13,868 nucleotides of DNA from Candidatus Eiseniibacteriota bacterium (lineage in GTDB: Bacteria > Eisenbacteria > RBG-16-71-46 > SZUA-252), in NCBI GenBank assembly GCA_016880395.1, contig JAEHDN010000094.1, positions 1-13,868 on the forward strand, in the 5' to 3' direction. The position numbers and the translations under genes are program-made. This document shows, in pieces, positions 1 through 7,898 of this stretch; position 1 is the stretch's first letter, and every line of letters begins with the position of its first letter. The notes below the pieces were generated by a model. That model searched no databases. It worked only from the letters and a program-made list of their open reading frames with translations, and was not told where the DNA came from.

Positions 1-966
1 CGGCGCCGGATAGCGCTCCCCCGCCACGGCGTTCAGCGGCAGCGCCCGCTCGATCCGCTCCAGATCGTCGGCCGTCAGGTTCGCGTCCAGTGCGCCCGCC
101 GCTTCGGCCAGCCGGTCGCGTCGACGGGCGCCCACGAGGGGCACGATGTCGTTCCCCCGCGAGAGCACCCACGCGATCGCGATCTGCGCGACCGAGAGTC
201 CCCTCTTCGCCGCGACCTCGCCGAGAGACCTGACGAGCGCGAGATTGCGGTCCAGGTTCTCTCCCGTGAAACGCGGGGCGAAGCTCCGGAAGTCCCCCGG
301 CGAGAGCGGTCGATCGCTGGACCAGTGGCCGCTCAGGAGGCCCCGGGAAAGCACCCCGTAGGCGGTGACGCCGATGCCCAGCTCCCGACAGGTCGGAAGA
401 ATATCCGCCTCGATGCCGCGCGACATCAGGGAGTACTCGATCTGCAGGTCGCTGATCGCGTGGACCGCGGCCGCCCGACGCAGCGTCTCAGGACCGACCT
501 CGGAGAGGCCGACGTGGCCCACGAGCCCGGCGCGGATGGCCTCGGCAATTGCGCCGACCGTGTCCTCGATAGGTACCTGCGGGTCGAGACGCCCGGGGCG
601 GTAGATGTCGATGTGATCCGTGCCCAGCCGTCGCAGTGTGTACGCGAGGAAGTTCTTCACAGCCGCCGGGCGAGCGTCGAAGCCGAGCCAGTTCCCCGAG
701 GAATCACGGAGCGCTCCGAACTTCACGCTCAGCACGACCTGCTCTCGCCTGCGCCCGCGCATGGCATCCCGAATCAGCATCTCGTTGTGACCCATGCCGT
801 AGTAGTCGCCGGTATCGAGCAGCGTGATGCCCTGGTCGAGCGCGGCATGGATCGTGGCGATGCTCTCGCCCTCGTCGGCGGGACCATAGAGATCAGACAT
901 GCCCATACAGCCGAGGCCGATGGACGAGACACGGAGCCGTTGGGCGCCGAGCGTGCGAGTTTGCAT
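1..966 (-). CDS. Aldo/keto reductase, 3' end cut by window edge
   Basis: This is a probable NADPH-dependent oxidoreductase of the aldo/keto reductase superfamily, a soluble TIM-barrel enzyme; the substrate cannot be told. The 322 residues visible contain the family landmarks: an N-terminal GLGCMGMS motif (residues 17-24), the DTGDYYG segment with D51 and Y56 of the catalytic tetrad, and K82 in LSVKFG. The DIYRPGRLDP segment (120-129) aligns with the usual Y-Q-H-R stretch, so the tetrad His position is filled by Gly125, as I recall for some relatives with DIYRPARLDP. The C-terminal part has the IAWVLSRG and IVPLVGARR cofactor-binding segments and ends near GERYPAP, so only a few residues are probably missing. 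The ATG at 966 is preceded by GAGGAG (minus strand, about 6 bases away). It is divergent from the lipoprotein gene at 1264. The family is sure; the substrate is not. Confidence 0.93.
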   Translation of the reverse strand, partial: MQTRTLGAQRLRVSSIGLGCMGMSDLYGPADEGESIATIHAALDQGITLLDTGDYYGMGHNEMLIRDAMRGRRREQVVLSVKFGALRDSSGNWLGFDARPAAVKNFLAYTLRRLGTDHIDIYRPGRLDPQVPIEDTVGAIAEAIRAGLVGHVGLSEVGPETLRRAAAVHAISDLQIEYSLMSRGIEADILPTCRELGIGVTAYGVLSRGLLSGHWSSDRPLSPGDFRSFAPRFTGENLDRNLALVRSLGEVAAKRGLSVAQIAIAWVLSRGNDIVPLVGARRRDRLAEAAGALDANLTADDLERIERALPLNAVAGERYPAP

Positions 967-1263
967 GACGACTCCTCGTCTAGATGTAGTGCCGGCCCCG
1001 TCGCCAGCCTCGACGAGCGGGATGCGGATGCCGCCCGAGCCGTGGACCCCATGGATAGTAGCTGTTGTGCTGGCCCACGGCGCGCGGAAGTCCGTATCGG
1101 AGCATACCCGACCCGCACGGGGATGTCCTTGGGCGGGCCGGGCTTGCGGAACGAAGGTTCAGGTCCGGGGCGGCCCTGCCGATAACTCCAGGGTTGTGCG
1201 CCGCTGGGGAACGGTGCTCCCTCAGCGACCGTCTCGTCGAATCCAATCAGACCAGGAGGCTCC
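967..1263. other. Divergent intergenic region, no gene seen
   Basis: These 297 bases separate the start codons of the aldo/keto reductase (minus) and the lipoprotein (plus). Each start has a Shine-Dalgarno sequence: GAGGAG just upstream of the reductase, and AGGAGG at 1254-1259 for the lipoprotein. Open frames crossing the region are shadows with no coding character that I can recognise. I see no strong -35/-10 pair; the best plus-strand candidate is a weak GATAAC at 1181-1186. Confidence 0.6.
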
Positions 1264-2079
1264 ATGAACGCTCGACGCTGGGCAGGATGGCTCGTTCTCG
1301 CGCTGACCCTGATGCTGGGTCTTTCCGCCTGCTCGAAGCAGGCATCCTCGGACATGTCGTCGACCCCATCGGATCAGAGCATGGCCATGAGCGAGCCGTC
1401 GCCTGAGCCTGCCCCGGTCGTGGAGAGCCAGCCCGCGCCGGCCCCCGCGCCCGAGCCCGTCGCCGTGAAGCCCGCGAAGAAGCCGGCGGCGCCGAAGCAC
1501 GCATCCGCGAAGTCCTCGACGGTTCCTGCGTCGGAGACCCGCACCGTGTCGCTTCCCGCCGGATCCACGTTCGACGTCGAGCTGGCTACCCGCATCCAGA
1601 CCGGCGAGAACAACGTGGGTGACAAGATCGAGGGCAAGCTCCTCCAGTCGCTCCGGACCGACGACGGGTCGGTGATCGCGCCCGCGGGCGCGCTCATCCA
1701 CGGCGAGATCGCGGAGCTGAAGCGCGCGAGCCGCTCGCGCGCGGAGGAGGACCGCGCGTCCGTGAAGCTCGCGTTCACGTCGGTCGAGACGGTGGACGGG
1801 GAGAAGACGCTGGCCGCGACGGTGACCAACGTGGAATCTCTCAAGGCGGGAAGCACGACGAAGCGCGACGCGCTCGTCATCGGCGGCAGCGCCGCGGCCG
1901 GCGCCGTGCTCGGCAAGGTGATTGGCAAGGACACGAAGGACGCGATGATCGGCGGCCTCGCCGGCGCGGTCGTCGGCACCGGCGTGGTCATGGCGCAGAA
2001 GGGGCACGAGCTCGAGATCCCGGCCGGCAGCAAGGTGTCGCTCCGGTCGGATCAGCCGATCACGATCGTCGCCCGGTAG
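1264..2079 (+). CDS. Glycine-zipper lipoprotein with Pro/Ala-rich linker
   Basis: A 271-residue predicted lipoprotein of unknown function. The N-terminus is a signal peptide with a lipobox LSAC (residues 20-23), so Cys23 should be lipidated and the protein anchored to a membrane facing the periplasm. Residues 43-85 form a low-complexity linker rich in Pro, Ala, Glu and Lys (PAPAPAPEP, VKPAKKPAAPK), like periplasm-spanning linkers of the TonB type. A globular part follows (about 95-200). Residues 207-241 are a Gly/Ala-rich hydrophobic stretch with regularly spaced glycines (IGGSAAAGAVLG, MIGGLAGAVVGTG), typical of glycine-zipper segments that insert in or pack against membranes. The C-terminus repeats the PAGS motif (98-101 and 253-256), suggesting two related beta segments. 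The ATG at 1264 has AGGAGG four bases upstream. It stands alone, followed by a strong hairpin terminator. Confidence 0.85.
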   Translation: MNARRWAGWLVLALTLMLGLSACSKQASSDMSSTPSDQSMAMSEPSPEPAPVVESQPAPAPAPEPVAVKPAKKPAAPKHASAKSSTVPASETRTVSLPAGSTFDVELATRIQTGENNVGDKIEGKLLQSLRTDDGSVIAPAGALIHGEIAELKRASRSRAEEDRASVKLAFTSVETVDGEKTLAATVTNVESLKAGSTTKRDALVIGGSAAAGAVLGKVIGKDTKDAMIGGLAGAVVGTGVVMAQKGHELEIPAGSKVSLRSDQPITIVAR

Positions 2080-2100
2080 CCGCTTCTCCGCACCACCGAT

Positions 2101-2139
2101 AGCGCTCCTCGCCGGCCTACCCCGGCGGGGAGCGTTTGT
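2101..2139 (+). terminator. Intrinsic terminator of the lipoprotein gene, spanning the opposing stop codon
   Basis: Bases 2103-2115 pair with 2122-2134 in a 13-bp GC-rich stem with a single U-G wobble (2109 with 2128) and a six-base loop (CCTACC), followed on the plus strand by TTTGT. The stop codon of the minus-strand glycosyltransferase (2117-2119) lies in the loop. The wobble becomes an A-C mismatch on the minus strand, and no T-run follows on that side, so it probably serves plus-strand transcripts. Confidence 0.8.
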
Positions 2140-4339
2140 CTTCGGGCTCTTCTTCCTTCCCCGCCAGCCCATGAAGCGACATGCCCGGGCGAAGCTGCTG
2201 GAACAACGCCGCGAGCCGCTCCGGCGCGCCCGCGTCACCGCCCGCGCGCAGGATCTCGCCCGCGCGCGCGAGCGGCGCAGCAGCTCCCGCGACATCCCCC
2301 GACATCTTCCGGCAGATGGCGAGCATCCAGGGGAACTGCCAGCTGTCCGGATAGGAGCGCGAGGCCGCTTCGTAGATCTCCGCGGCGGACGCGAGATCGT
2401 TCTGGAGCACGCAGATCTCGCCGAGGCGCTGCACGCGCCTCGGGTCGACGCGCCCCTGCTCGAGGTCGGCGAGGAATCCCGGCAGCGCCTGACGGACGTA
2501 GCTCGCGACGATCACGCTGTCCTGGAGGGGCAGCAGCGACAGCCGCGGCAACCGTGAGCGCGCCCGTTCCACACCGCGCGGAAAGAGGCAGAAAAGGAAG
2601 TTTCCAGAGCCGAGATCCGCGGAGTAGTAGTCCCCTCCCTCGGCGAGCGCCCTGCGGATGCCGCGCTCGAGCCGGTTGTTGCCTACCGGGAGAACCGGCG
2701 ACACCGGGTCGGCCGACCACACGTCCACGTCACGCTCCCGGGCGTAGTCGATCGTCGCGTACTTGCCGTGTGCCACCGCCTGAGTGACGAACGGTCCGTG
2801 GGCCACGTGGGCATCCGTGAGACCGAGCCGGTCGAGAATGCGCCAGTCGGTGCGGTAGGGAACGACCCCCACACAGTCCAGAGCCACGTACAGATCGGGC
2901 GGCAGCTTGCCCTGATCGATGCCGGATCGGAGCCCGCGCGCTGCGATCTCGGCGGACTGGCGGAACATTTGGTGCTCCTCCTGTCGTATCCCGCCAAAGT
3001 GGCCCGTCTGCTCCCGCATCAGATCGCGGTAGACGCGCGCCACACCCTGCAAGGGAGGGAGATGAAACACCGGGTCCGTCTCCGGCGCCAGGTATCGGTC
3101 GGCGTCGGCCAGCAGCCCGGGGTACGTGCCCGGAAAGCCTGGCCAATACTCCTTCGGGAACTGAAGATGGGATCGCAGCGGAAACCAGACCAATCCGAAG
3201 AGGACGAGCGCGACGTAGCCGGCCGCCAGGAGGGTGCGCCGGCCCGTTGTAGCCCAGGCGCCCACGCCGTCGGCGATCAGAAGGAACACAAATGGCCAAT
3301 AGAAGTCGAGCGGCCGGAACTCGAAATGGTCGCCGCCGATGTCGGCGAGATAGAGGGTATGCGGGAGGATCGCAGCAGCGAAGAGGAGGGGCACGAAGAG
3401 CCTTCGTGCGCGGACGTGCGCCCTCACTCCAGCCGCGAGGCCGGGAATCCAGAGAATCGCGCCATATTCAATGGCGGCCAGGGCCAGGTACAGGCCGCCG
3501 GCCCGCCACGAATGCCGAGAGCCCACCTTCGCGTAGAACGTGTTCGGGACCAAGTCGCCGTAATAGACCAGCCGAAACGCGGTGTGCGCCCCGACAAGAG
3601 CGGCCATCGGCCACCAGCCCAGCACGTGGCGCCAGGGCATCCGTCCGGTTGTCCAGCGTAGGTAGGCGACGGCCGCAAGGAATGCGCATCCACCGACCAG
3701 AACCCCGTCCGGCCGCGTGAGCGACGCAAGACCGAAAAGCCATGGCGCGAGGACACGGAGCCGCTGGCCTCCCCTTCGAGGCTCCACCTCGACCACGAGA
3801 CGCAGCACACCCGCGACGAGCAGCAGATCGAACAGCCTGGTCTCGAGACCGCTGCTGGCCCAGACCGCGAACCCGCGCGTGGATGCCAGGAAGAACGCAG
3901 GGATCAGGGCGATCCACTTGTTCCCTGCGGGCAAGCGCACCCAGGCGAAGCGCACGACGATCCCGAAGAGAACGGCCGTGGCGGCGAAGCTCAGGACGAG
4001 CGCCATCCGCTCGGGGTCGAGTCCGAGGAAGCTGAGCCCGGCCAGGAGGAGCACCCAGAGCATGTTCGTGTAGCCCTCGACCCGCTCGCCCCCGGGGTTG
4101 AAGACGAGGCCGTGCCCGTGGACCAGGTTGCGGACATAGCGGAACGAGATGAACGAGTCATCGGTGAGGAACACGTAGGCGCGCACGTGGAGGATCAGGA
4201 TGCCGAGCGCCAGGGCCAGGCCCGCCCAGGCGACTGCATCCGGTAGCGCGAGGGGGCGCGGGCCCGGAGCGTGCGGGGCGGATGAGCCCCGTCGCGACGC
4301 CTTTGCGCTGGACGGAGACCTGGTGGCGTGGGCTGGCAC
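2117..4339 (-). CDS. GT-C type membrane glycosyltransferase candidate with C-terminal helical-repeat domain
   Basis: A 740-residue multi-pass membrane protein resembling the AftB-like/GT39-like GT-C glycosyltransferases, which move a sugar from a polyprenyl-phosphate donor to an acceptor on the outer face of the inner membrane. After a basic, Pro/Ser-rich N-tail the first membrane helix is at about 36-57. The acidic pair D60-D61 follows in the first periplasmic loop, then the motif HGHGLVFNPG-ERVEGYTN (74-92). Further landmarks are SLTRPDG (206-212), YYGDLVPNTFYAKVG (259-273) and GGDHFEFRPLD (335-345). The soluble part after about 390 contains a D-x-V-G-V-V-P-Y segment (488-495) and LDRLGLTDAHVA (502-513), seen in relatives. 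Residues 625-715 are helical and look TPR-like, ending in an acidic/Pro tail. The start is uncertain: GTG at 4339 has no clear ribosome-binding site. Two shorter relatives lie at 8141 and 12436. The family is likely; donor and acceptor are unknown. Confidence 0.85.
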   Translation of the reverse strand: MPAHATRSPSSAKASRRGSSAPHAPGPRPLALPDAVAWAGLALALGILILHVRAYVFLTDDSFISFRYVRNLVHGHGLVFNPGGERVEGYTNMLWVLLLAGLSFLGLDPERMALVLSFAATAVLFGIVVRFAWVRLPAGNKWIALIPAFFLASTRGFAVWASSGLETRLFDLLLVAGVLRLVVEVEPRRGGQRLRVLAPWLFGLASLTRPDGVLVGGCAFLAAVAYLRWTTGRMPWRHVLGWWPMAALVGAHTAFRLVYYGDLVPNTFYAKVGSRHSWRAGGLYLALAAIEYGAILWIPGLAAGVRAHVRARRLFVPLLFAAAILPHTLYLADIGGDHFEFRPLDFYWPFVFLLIADGVGAWATTGRRTLLAAGYVALVLFGLVWFPLRSHLQFPKEYWPGFPGTYPGLLADADRYLAPETDPVFHLPPLQGVARVYRDLMREQTGHFGGIRQEEHQMFRQSAEIAARGLRSGIDQGKLPPDLYVALDCVGVVPYRTDWRILDRLGLTDAHVAHGPFVTQAVAHGKYATIDYARERDVDVWSADPVSPVLPVGNNRLERGIRRALAEGGDYYSADLGSGNFLFCLFPRGVERARSRLPRLSLLPLQDSVIVASYVRQALPGFLADLEQGRVDPRRVQRLGEICVLQNDLASAAEIYEAASRSYPDSWQFPWMLAICRKMSGDVAGAAAPLARAGEILRAGGDAGAPERLAALFQQLRPGMSLHGLAGKEEEPEDKRSPPG

Positions 4340-4444
4340 CGGAATGGGAGCTTACCATGGCGCCACAATCGTGCTTGCTCCTCTCTCGGTCCGGTTCTAC
4401 CTTCCCTGCGCGCGTCTCCGCCCTGAGTCCAACGTGGAGGGGTC

Positions 4445-5092
4445 ATGACTCCCATCGGCCGCACGTTCCGCAACGCCGCCCGGACGCTCGTCCTGTGCGC
4501 CTTCATCGCCGTCCCGTCCCTCGCGAGCGCGGGACCCGGCTACGTGAATTTCCTGCTCGGGCAGAAGCTCTTCGACTCGGACGACTGGGATCCGATCGAC
4601 AAGCAGACGACCTTCGGAGCGGAGGGGGTCTTCGGGCCGTCCACCTGGCCGGTGCACATCGACACCTATGTCGCGCGGGCGTCGGAGGAGAAGACCGCGT
4701 ACGCGGACGACGGCTTCGGCGGTACGATCAGCTACACGATCGACGCGACGACCTACGAGCTCGGCGCGGGCATCAACAAGACCTGGACCCGGGGCAAGTT
4801 CTATCCGTACCTGAACGCTGGGGCTCTCATGGCCAAGATCGACGTCACGTTCCGGCAGGGCGGCACCTCTGCGAGCGATGACGACAAGGGGTTCGGCTTC
4901 TGGGGCGGCGGAGGCGCGTTCTACCGCGTGGGCAGCACGTTCAATCTCGGCGGCGCCGTCCGCTACAGCTCGGCCGATGTCACCTTCAACGCCTTCGACA
5001 CCGGGACCGTTTCCTTCGGTGGAGCGGACGTGAAGGCGGGCGGGCTGACGTTCGGAGTCCTGCTCGGGTGGGGATGGCCCAAGACGCCGTAG
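4445..5092 (+). CDS. Predicted outer-membrane beta-barrel protein
   Basis: A 215-residue exported protein. Residues 1-29 form a signal peptide with a probable cleavage site after SLASA. The rest alternates hydrophobic and polar residues in short strands separated by Gly/Asp/Ser turns (for example YELGAGINKTW, FYPYLNAGALMAKIDV, FNLGGAVRYSSADVTF). It closes with the strand LTFGVLLGWGW near the C-terminus, as in small eight-stranded OmpX/OmpW-like barrels. There is no recognisable enzyme motif; a pore, an adhesin-like or a structural role are all possible. The ATG at 4445 is preceded by GGAGGGG (4436-4442). The gene is divergent from the 740-residue glycosyltransferase candidate (105 bases between starts) and converges on the phosphatase gene, so it is likely transcribed alone. 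Confidence 0.82.
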   Translation: MTPIGRTFRNAARTLVLCAFIAVPSLASAGPGYVNFLLGQKLFDSDDWDPIDKQTTFGAEGVFGPSTWPVHIDTYVARASEEKTAYADDGFGGTISYTIDATTYELGAGINKTWTRGKFYPYLNAGALMAKIDVTFRQGGTSASDDDKGFGFWGGGGAFYRVGSTFNLGGAVRYSSADVTFNAFDTGTVSFGGADVKAGGLTFGVLLGWGWPKTP

Positions 5093-5113
5093 CGCGCCGC
5101 CTCGGCCGTCCCT

Positions 5114-5137
5114 GCGTCCGGGGCACCGGGCGGACGT
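5114..5137 (+). terminator. Hairpin between convergent barrel and phosphatase genes
   Basis: CGTCCG at 5115-5120 pairs with CGGACG at 5131-5136, and a terminal G-U pair (5114 with 5137) adds a seventh base pair; the loop is ten bases. It lies 22 bases after the barrel stop codon and directly abuts the phosphatase stop at 5138-5140. No T-run follows, so it may act as a processing or Rho-linked end rather than a classical terminator. Confidence 0.45.
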
Positions 5138-6901
5138 CTACCGCAGGCGCACGATCCTCGACACGGCCTCTCCCCCGGCCGCCCGGATCCGCACGAAGTA
5201 GACACCGGCCGACACCGGCCGGCCTCGGTCGTCCCTCCCGTCCCAGCGCACGCTGTTCGGCCCCGACCCGAGCGGCCCCCCGGGAGGCAGCCGCCGGATC
5301 CTACGTCCCGCCAGGTCGAGAATGGAGATCTCGACGCTCGACGCGCGGTCGAGGGTGAAGCGGATCTCGCACTCCCGGGCCGAGGGATTCGGCACGGCGC
5401 CGAGCGTCTCGAAGCGATACGCCGCGCCCCGGGCCCCCTCGACCAGTCCGAGACGCTCCTCCACGCCGCGGCCGTCGATCGCGCCGAGCGCGTAGAAGTA
5501 GGTCCTCCCCGCCTCCGCCGTCCGGTCCAGATAGATGAACTCCGAGCCTCCGCGGAGGGGCTCCAATGTCAGTCGGGACGAGACCTGGTCGGCGCGCGCG
5601 CCCCGGTAGACGTGGAAGCCGGCGAAGTCCGACGAACCCGACACCCGCCACGAGAGCCGCACCCCATCCGGGTCGGGCTCGGCGGTGTAGTCCAGAAGCT
5701 CGACCGCGGTCGGCGTCTCCTTCGAGAGCGTCATCGAGTCCATCACAGCGCCGTCCCGCTCGATCGCGCGGAGGGTGAGCGTGTTCCCCGACACGTCGAC
5801 CGCGGTCACGTGGAAAGTGCTCTTCGAGAACGCCTCGTAGGTGAGCGTCGGCCCGAGCTCGTGCAGGTAGCGGCCGCCCCCTCCCGTCACGACGTAGACC
5901 GGCGCGCCGGGATTGATGTAGTGGGGCTCCTGCGCAACGGCTACCGGCGTGGTCCCGATTGTCGGAAAGGTGCGCGTGTAGAAGTGGTTGTGCCCCTGGA
6001 ACACGAGATCCACGCCGCGCGCCTCGAAGATGGGCTGGAGCTCCGTCCGGATCACGTCGTCCCCGCCGTGTGCGCCCGGGTTGGACAGCATCGGTACGTG
6101 GAAGTAGACGACCTTCCAGAGCTTGGAGGAGGCGGCCAGATCCGCGTCCAGCCAAGCGAGCATAGTGGGGTCGGGCAGGTCATTCTCGATCGTCACCTCC
6201 AGGGCCACGAAATGCGCGTTCGCGAAGTCGAAGGAGTAGTACCGCTCGCTCGCCGCCGGATTGTTGGACGGAAGGTGGAACGCGTCGAGGTACGGCAACC
6301 CATTCGCGGTGACGACGTCATGGTTCCCGAGGCTCGGATAGAAGGGAATGCGCGCGATCGTGGGGCGGTACACGTCGAAGTATTGCGGCGTGAAGTTCGC
6401 CGCCTCACCCGCCTCGTAGATGATGTCGCCGGTCAGGATGGCGAGGTCGGCGTCGAGCGAATCGACGCGGGCGGCCACCTCGAGCTGCTCCGGCGTGGCC
6501 CGACCCAGGTCCCCGAAGGCGAGGAACCGGAAGGGGGCGTCACCGATCGGCGCCGCGGCGAAGGTGTCGGTCCCGCCGGTCGTGTCGGTGTCCGACACCA
6601 CGCGATAGAAATACGTCGTGCCTGGAGTGAGGCCGTCGAGAAGGACCTCGTGGTCGACGCCCGACCCCACGTGCGTGCGCTCCTCCCCCAGCTCGGGCGT
6701 GGTTCCGAAGAGCACGGTGCCGGTGGAAGGCGCATCGGTTTGCCAGGCGATCGTGATCGAATCGGTCGTCCGGAGCCAAACGGACGGGTGTCGGGTGAAG
6801 GTGAGGGCGAGGACAGGGTCCGCCGCGAGCGGCGCCGCGAGGGCGATCAGCCCAAGCGCGACGGCCGCACCGCGACGGCGCCTGCGTGCGTCCCGGCCCA
6901 T
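5138..6901 (-). CDS. Secreted purple-acid-phosphatase-like metallophosphoesterase with C-terminal FlgD-like domain
   Basis: A 587-residue secreted metal-dependent phosphoesterase. An Arg-rich N-terminus and hydrophobic helix (about 11-27) make a signal peptide. Residues about 35-116 are the FN3-like N-terminal domain of purple acid phosphatases (SITIAWQT, LTPGTTYFYRV). The catalytic domain (about 121-380) shows all five metal-ligand blocks in order: D131 in FGDLG, D159 and Y162 in GDIIY, GNHD at 192-195, H268 in VVYFH, and GHNH at 303-306. A second FN3-like domain (about 400-480) and a C-terminal Ig-like FlgD-type domain (about 500-587; PNPSARECEIRF, ISILDLAGRRIR, SAGVYFVRI) follow, like the sorting domains of T9SS cargo in related phyla. 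I chose the ATG at 6901 because longer starts would overlap the upstream OmpA gene by up to 180 bases; its ribosome-binding site is weak (AACGAG). It is probably co-transcribed with that gene. Confidence 0.92.
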   Translation of the reverse strand: MGRDARRRRRGAAVALGLIALAAPLAADPVLALTFTRHPSVWLRTTDSITIAWQTDAPSTGTVLFGTTPELGEERTHVGSGVDHEVLLDGLTPGTTYFYRVVSDTDTTGGTDTFAAAPIGDAPFRFLAFGDLGRATPEQLEVAARVDSLDADLAILTGDIIYEAGEAANFTPQYFDVYRPTIARIPFYPSLGNHDVVTANGLPYLDAFHLPSNNPAASERYYSFDFANAHFVALEVTIENDLPDPTMLAWLDADLAASSKLWKVVYFHVPMLSNPGAHGGDDVIRTELQPIFEARGVDLVFQGHNHFYTRTFPTIGTTPVAVAQEPHYINPGAPVYVVTGGGGRYLHELGPTLTYEAFSKSTFHVTAVDVSGNTLTLRAIERDGAVMDSMTLSKETPTAVELLDYTAEPDPDGVRLSWRVSGSSDFAGFHVYRGARADQVSSRLTLEPLRGGSEFIYLDRTAEAGRTYFYALGAIDGRGVEERLGLVEGARGAAYRFETLGAVPNPSARECEIRFTLDRASSVEISILDLAGRRIRRLPPGGPLGSGPNSVRWDGRDDRGRPVSAGVYFVRIRAAGGEAVSRIVRLR

Positions 6902-6935
6902 CTCGTTCGACGGGCGACGCTCGATTGGGTGCGGA

Positions 6936-7679
6936 CTACTCCGTCGCTCCACTCGTGGCCTGTTGCGGCGCTGATGTCTCGAGGAAGCTCTTGTCGAGAA
7001 GCGTGATCTCGATGCGCCGGTTCTTCTGCCGCCCCTCCGGCGTGTCATTCGACGCGACCGGCTGGTACTCGCTGCGCCCGGCCGCCTCGAGGCGTTCCGC
7101 GTCGATCTTGCACGCATCCTGTAAGAACCGGACGACGCTGGTCGCGCGCATCACGGAGAGCTCCCAGTTCGTCATCTTCCCCTTGAACGGCACGTTGTCC
7201 GTGTGCCCGACGACGCGGATCGCCTTGTCCGGATAGTTCGCCATCGCCTCGCCGACCTTCCTCAGGACCTCCTGACCGGTCGGTTTCACGGTCGCGCTGC
7301 CCGAGGCGAAGAAGATCTGCTCGGCCACGTCGACGGTCAGCATGTTCTTGTACTGGCGCACCTGGAGATTCCCCTTCTCCACTTCCTTGGAGAGCTGGTT
7401 CACCACGGCGTCGTACTGGGAGACGGCCTGCTCGTGCGTCTTGAGGAGCGAGTCGCGCTCGGCCGCGAGCCCGGCGGTGTCGCTCCGCAGCTTGTCGATG
7501 TCGGATCTCATCTGCGTGTTCGCGCGGGCGAGGGAATCCGCCTGCGTCTGGACGGCGGACTTCTCGTTCTGCAGGACGGCTTGCTCGGCCTTCAGCTTGT
7601 TGAATTTCGAGCTGGAGACGCATCCGGCAACACCGACCGCCGTCACGAGCACGACGGCGGTCCTCAGGGCTCGATTCAT
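6936..7679 (-). CDS. OmpA-family peptidoglycan-binding lipoprotein with coiled coil
   Basis: A 247-residue lipoprotein expected to tie the outer membrane to peptidoglycan. The signal peptide ends in lipobox VAGC with Cys20. Residues about 25-108 are a long coiled coil rich in Lys, Gln, Ala and Asp (KLKAEQAVLQNEK, IDKLRSD, LAAERDSLLK). The OmpA/MotB domain spans about 112-228: FFASGSATVKP, VVGHTDNVPF with D161, and NWELSVMRA with R178, the two residues known in OmpA to contact diaminopimelate. It ends with GRQKNRRIEI (216-225) and a short tail. The ATG at 7679 is preceded by AAAGGAGG, a near-perfect Shine-Dalgarno; a possible longer start at 7700 would bury that site. The phosphatase gene begins 34 bases downstream, suggesting a two-gene operon. 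Its upstream leader is unusually rich in hairpins. Confidence 0.95.
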   Translation of the reverse strand: MNRALRTAVVLVTAVGVAGCVSSSKFNKLKAEQAVLQNEKSAVQTQADSLARANTQMRSDIDKLRSDTAGLAAERDSLLKTHEQAVSQYDAVVNQLSKEVEKGNLQVRQYKNMLTVDVAEQIFFASGSATVKPTGQEVLRKVGEAMANYPDKAIRVVGHTDNVPFKGKMTNWELSVMRATSVVRFLQDACKIDAERLEAAGRSEYQPVASNDTPEGRQKNRRIEITLLDKSFLETSAPQQATSGATE

Positions 7680-7722
7680 CGGGATCCTCCTTTGAGGCAC
7701 GCGAAGGCCTCACGTCGGAACG

Positions 7723-7740
7723 GCCCGCGACCGCGCGGGC
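7723..7740. repeat. Inverted repeat in OmpA gene leader (proximal)
   Basis: GCCCGCG (7723-7729) and CGCGGGC (7734-7740) form a perfect seven-base-pair stem with a four-base loop, about 45 bases upstream of the OmpA-like start codon. It is probably part of that gene's 5' leader. Confidence 0.6.
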
Positions 7741-7744
7741 TCCG

Positions 7745-7768
7745 TCGGGGGAGAGGCCGCTCCCCCGA
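7745..7768. repeat. Inverted repeat in OmpA gene leader (distal)
   Basis: TCGGGGGAG (7745-7753) and CTCCCCCGA (7760-7768) make a perfect nine-base-pair stem with a six-base loop, four bases beyond the proximal hairpin. The tandem pair could stabilise or attenuate the OmpA-like transcript. No T-run follows in either direction, so it is not a classical terminator. Confidence 0.6.
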
Positions 7769-7822
7769 GCGATACGTCCATGTATCGGTCGTGGATCCGA
7801 AGGATTGAGCGTTCGTCTGGAT

Positions 7823-7840
7823 CTGGTCGGACCGGACCAG
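7823..7840. repeat. Short inverted repeat, operator-like
   Basis: CTGGTC (7823-7828) and GACCAG (7835-7840) are exact inverted copies separated by GGACCG. It could be a protein-binding dyad in the divergent promoter region, or another leader hairpin. I cannot tell which. Confidence 0.4.
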
Positions 7841-7898
7841 TCACGCGCCGTAATCGCGTTGCACGATTCCACGGACCCGGTCGCCCTGCCGCATCCTG

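Noticed and set aside
325..1185. A 286-codon plus-strand open frame over the aldo/keto reductase
   Set aside because: The minus-strand reductase reads cleanly with its motifs. The antisense frame shows no domain and runs across the divergent promoter region.
1222..2295. A 357-codon minus-strand open frame over the lipoprotein gene
   Set aside because: The plus-strand lipoprotein has a ribosome site, lipobox and glycine zipper. The minus frame is Arg-rich low complexity.
5612..7006. A 464-codon plus-strand open frame
   Set aside because: It lies opposite the phosphatase, whose metal-binding motifs are intact. The translated product is Arg/Val/Glu-rich shadow sequence.
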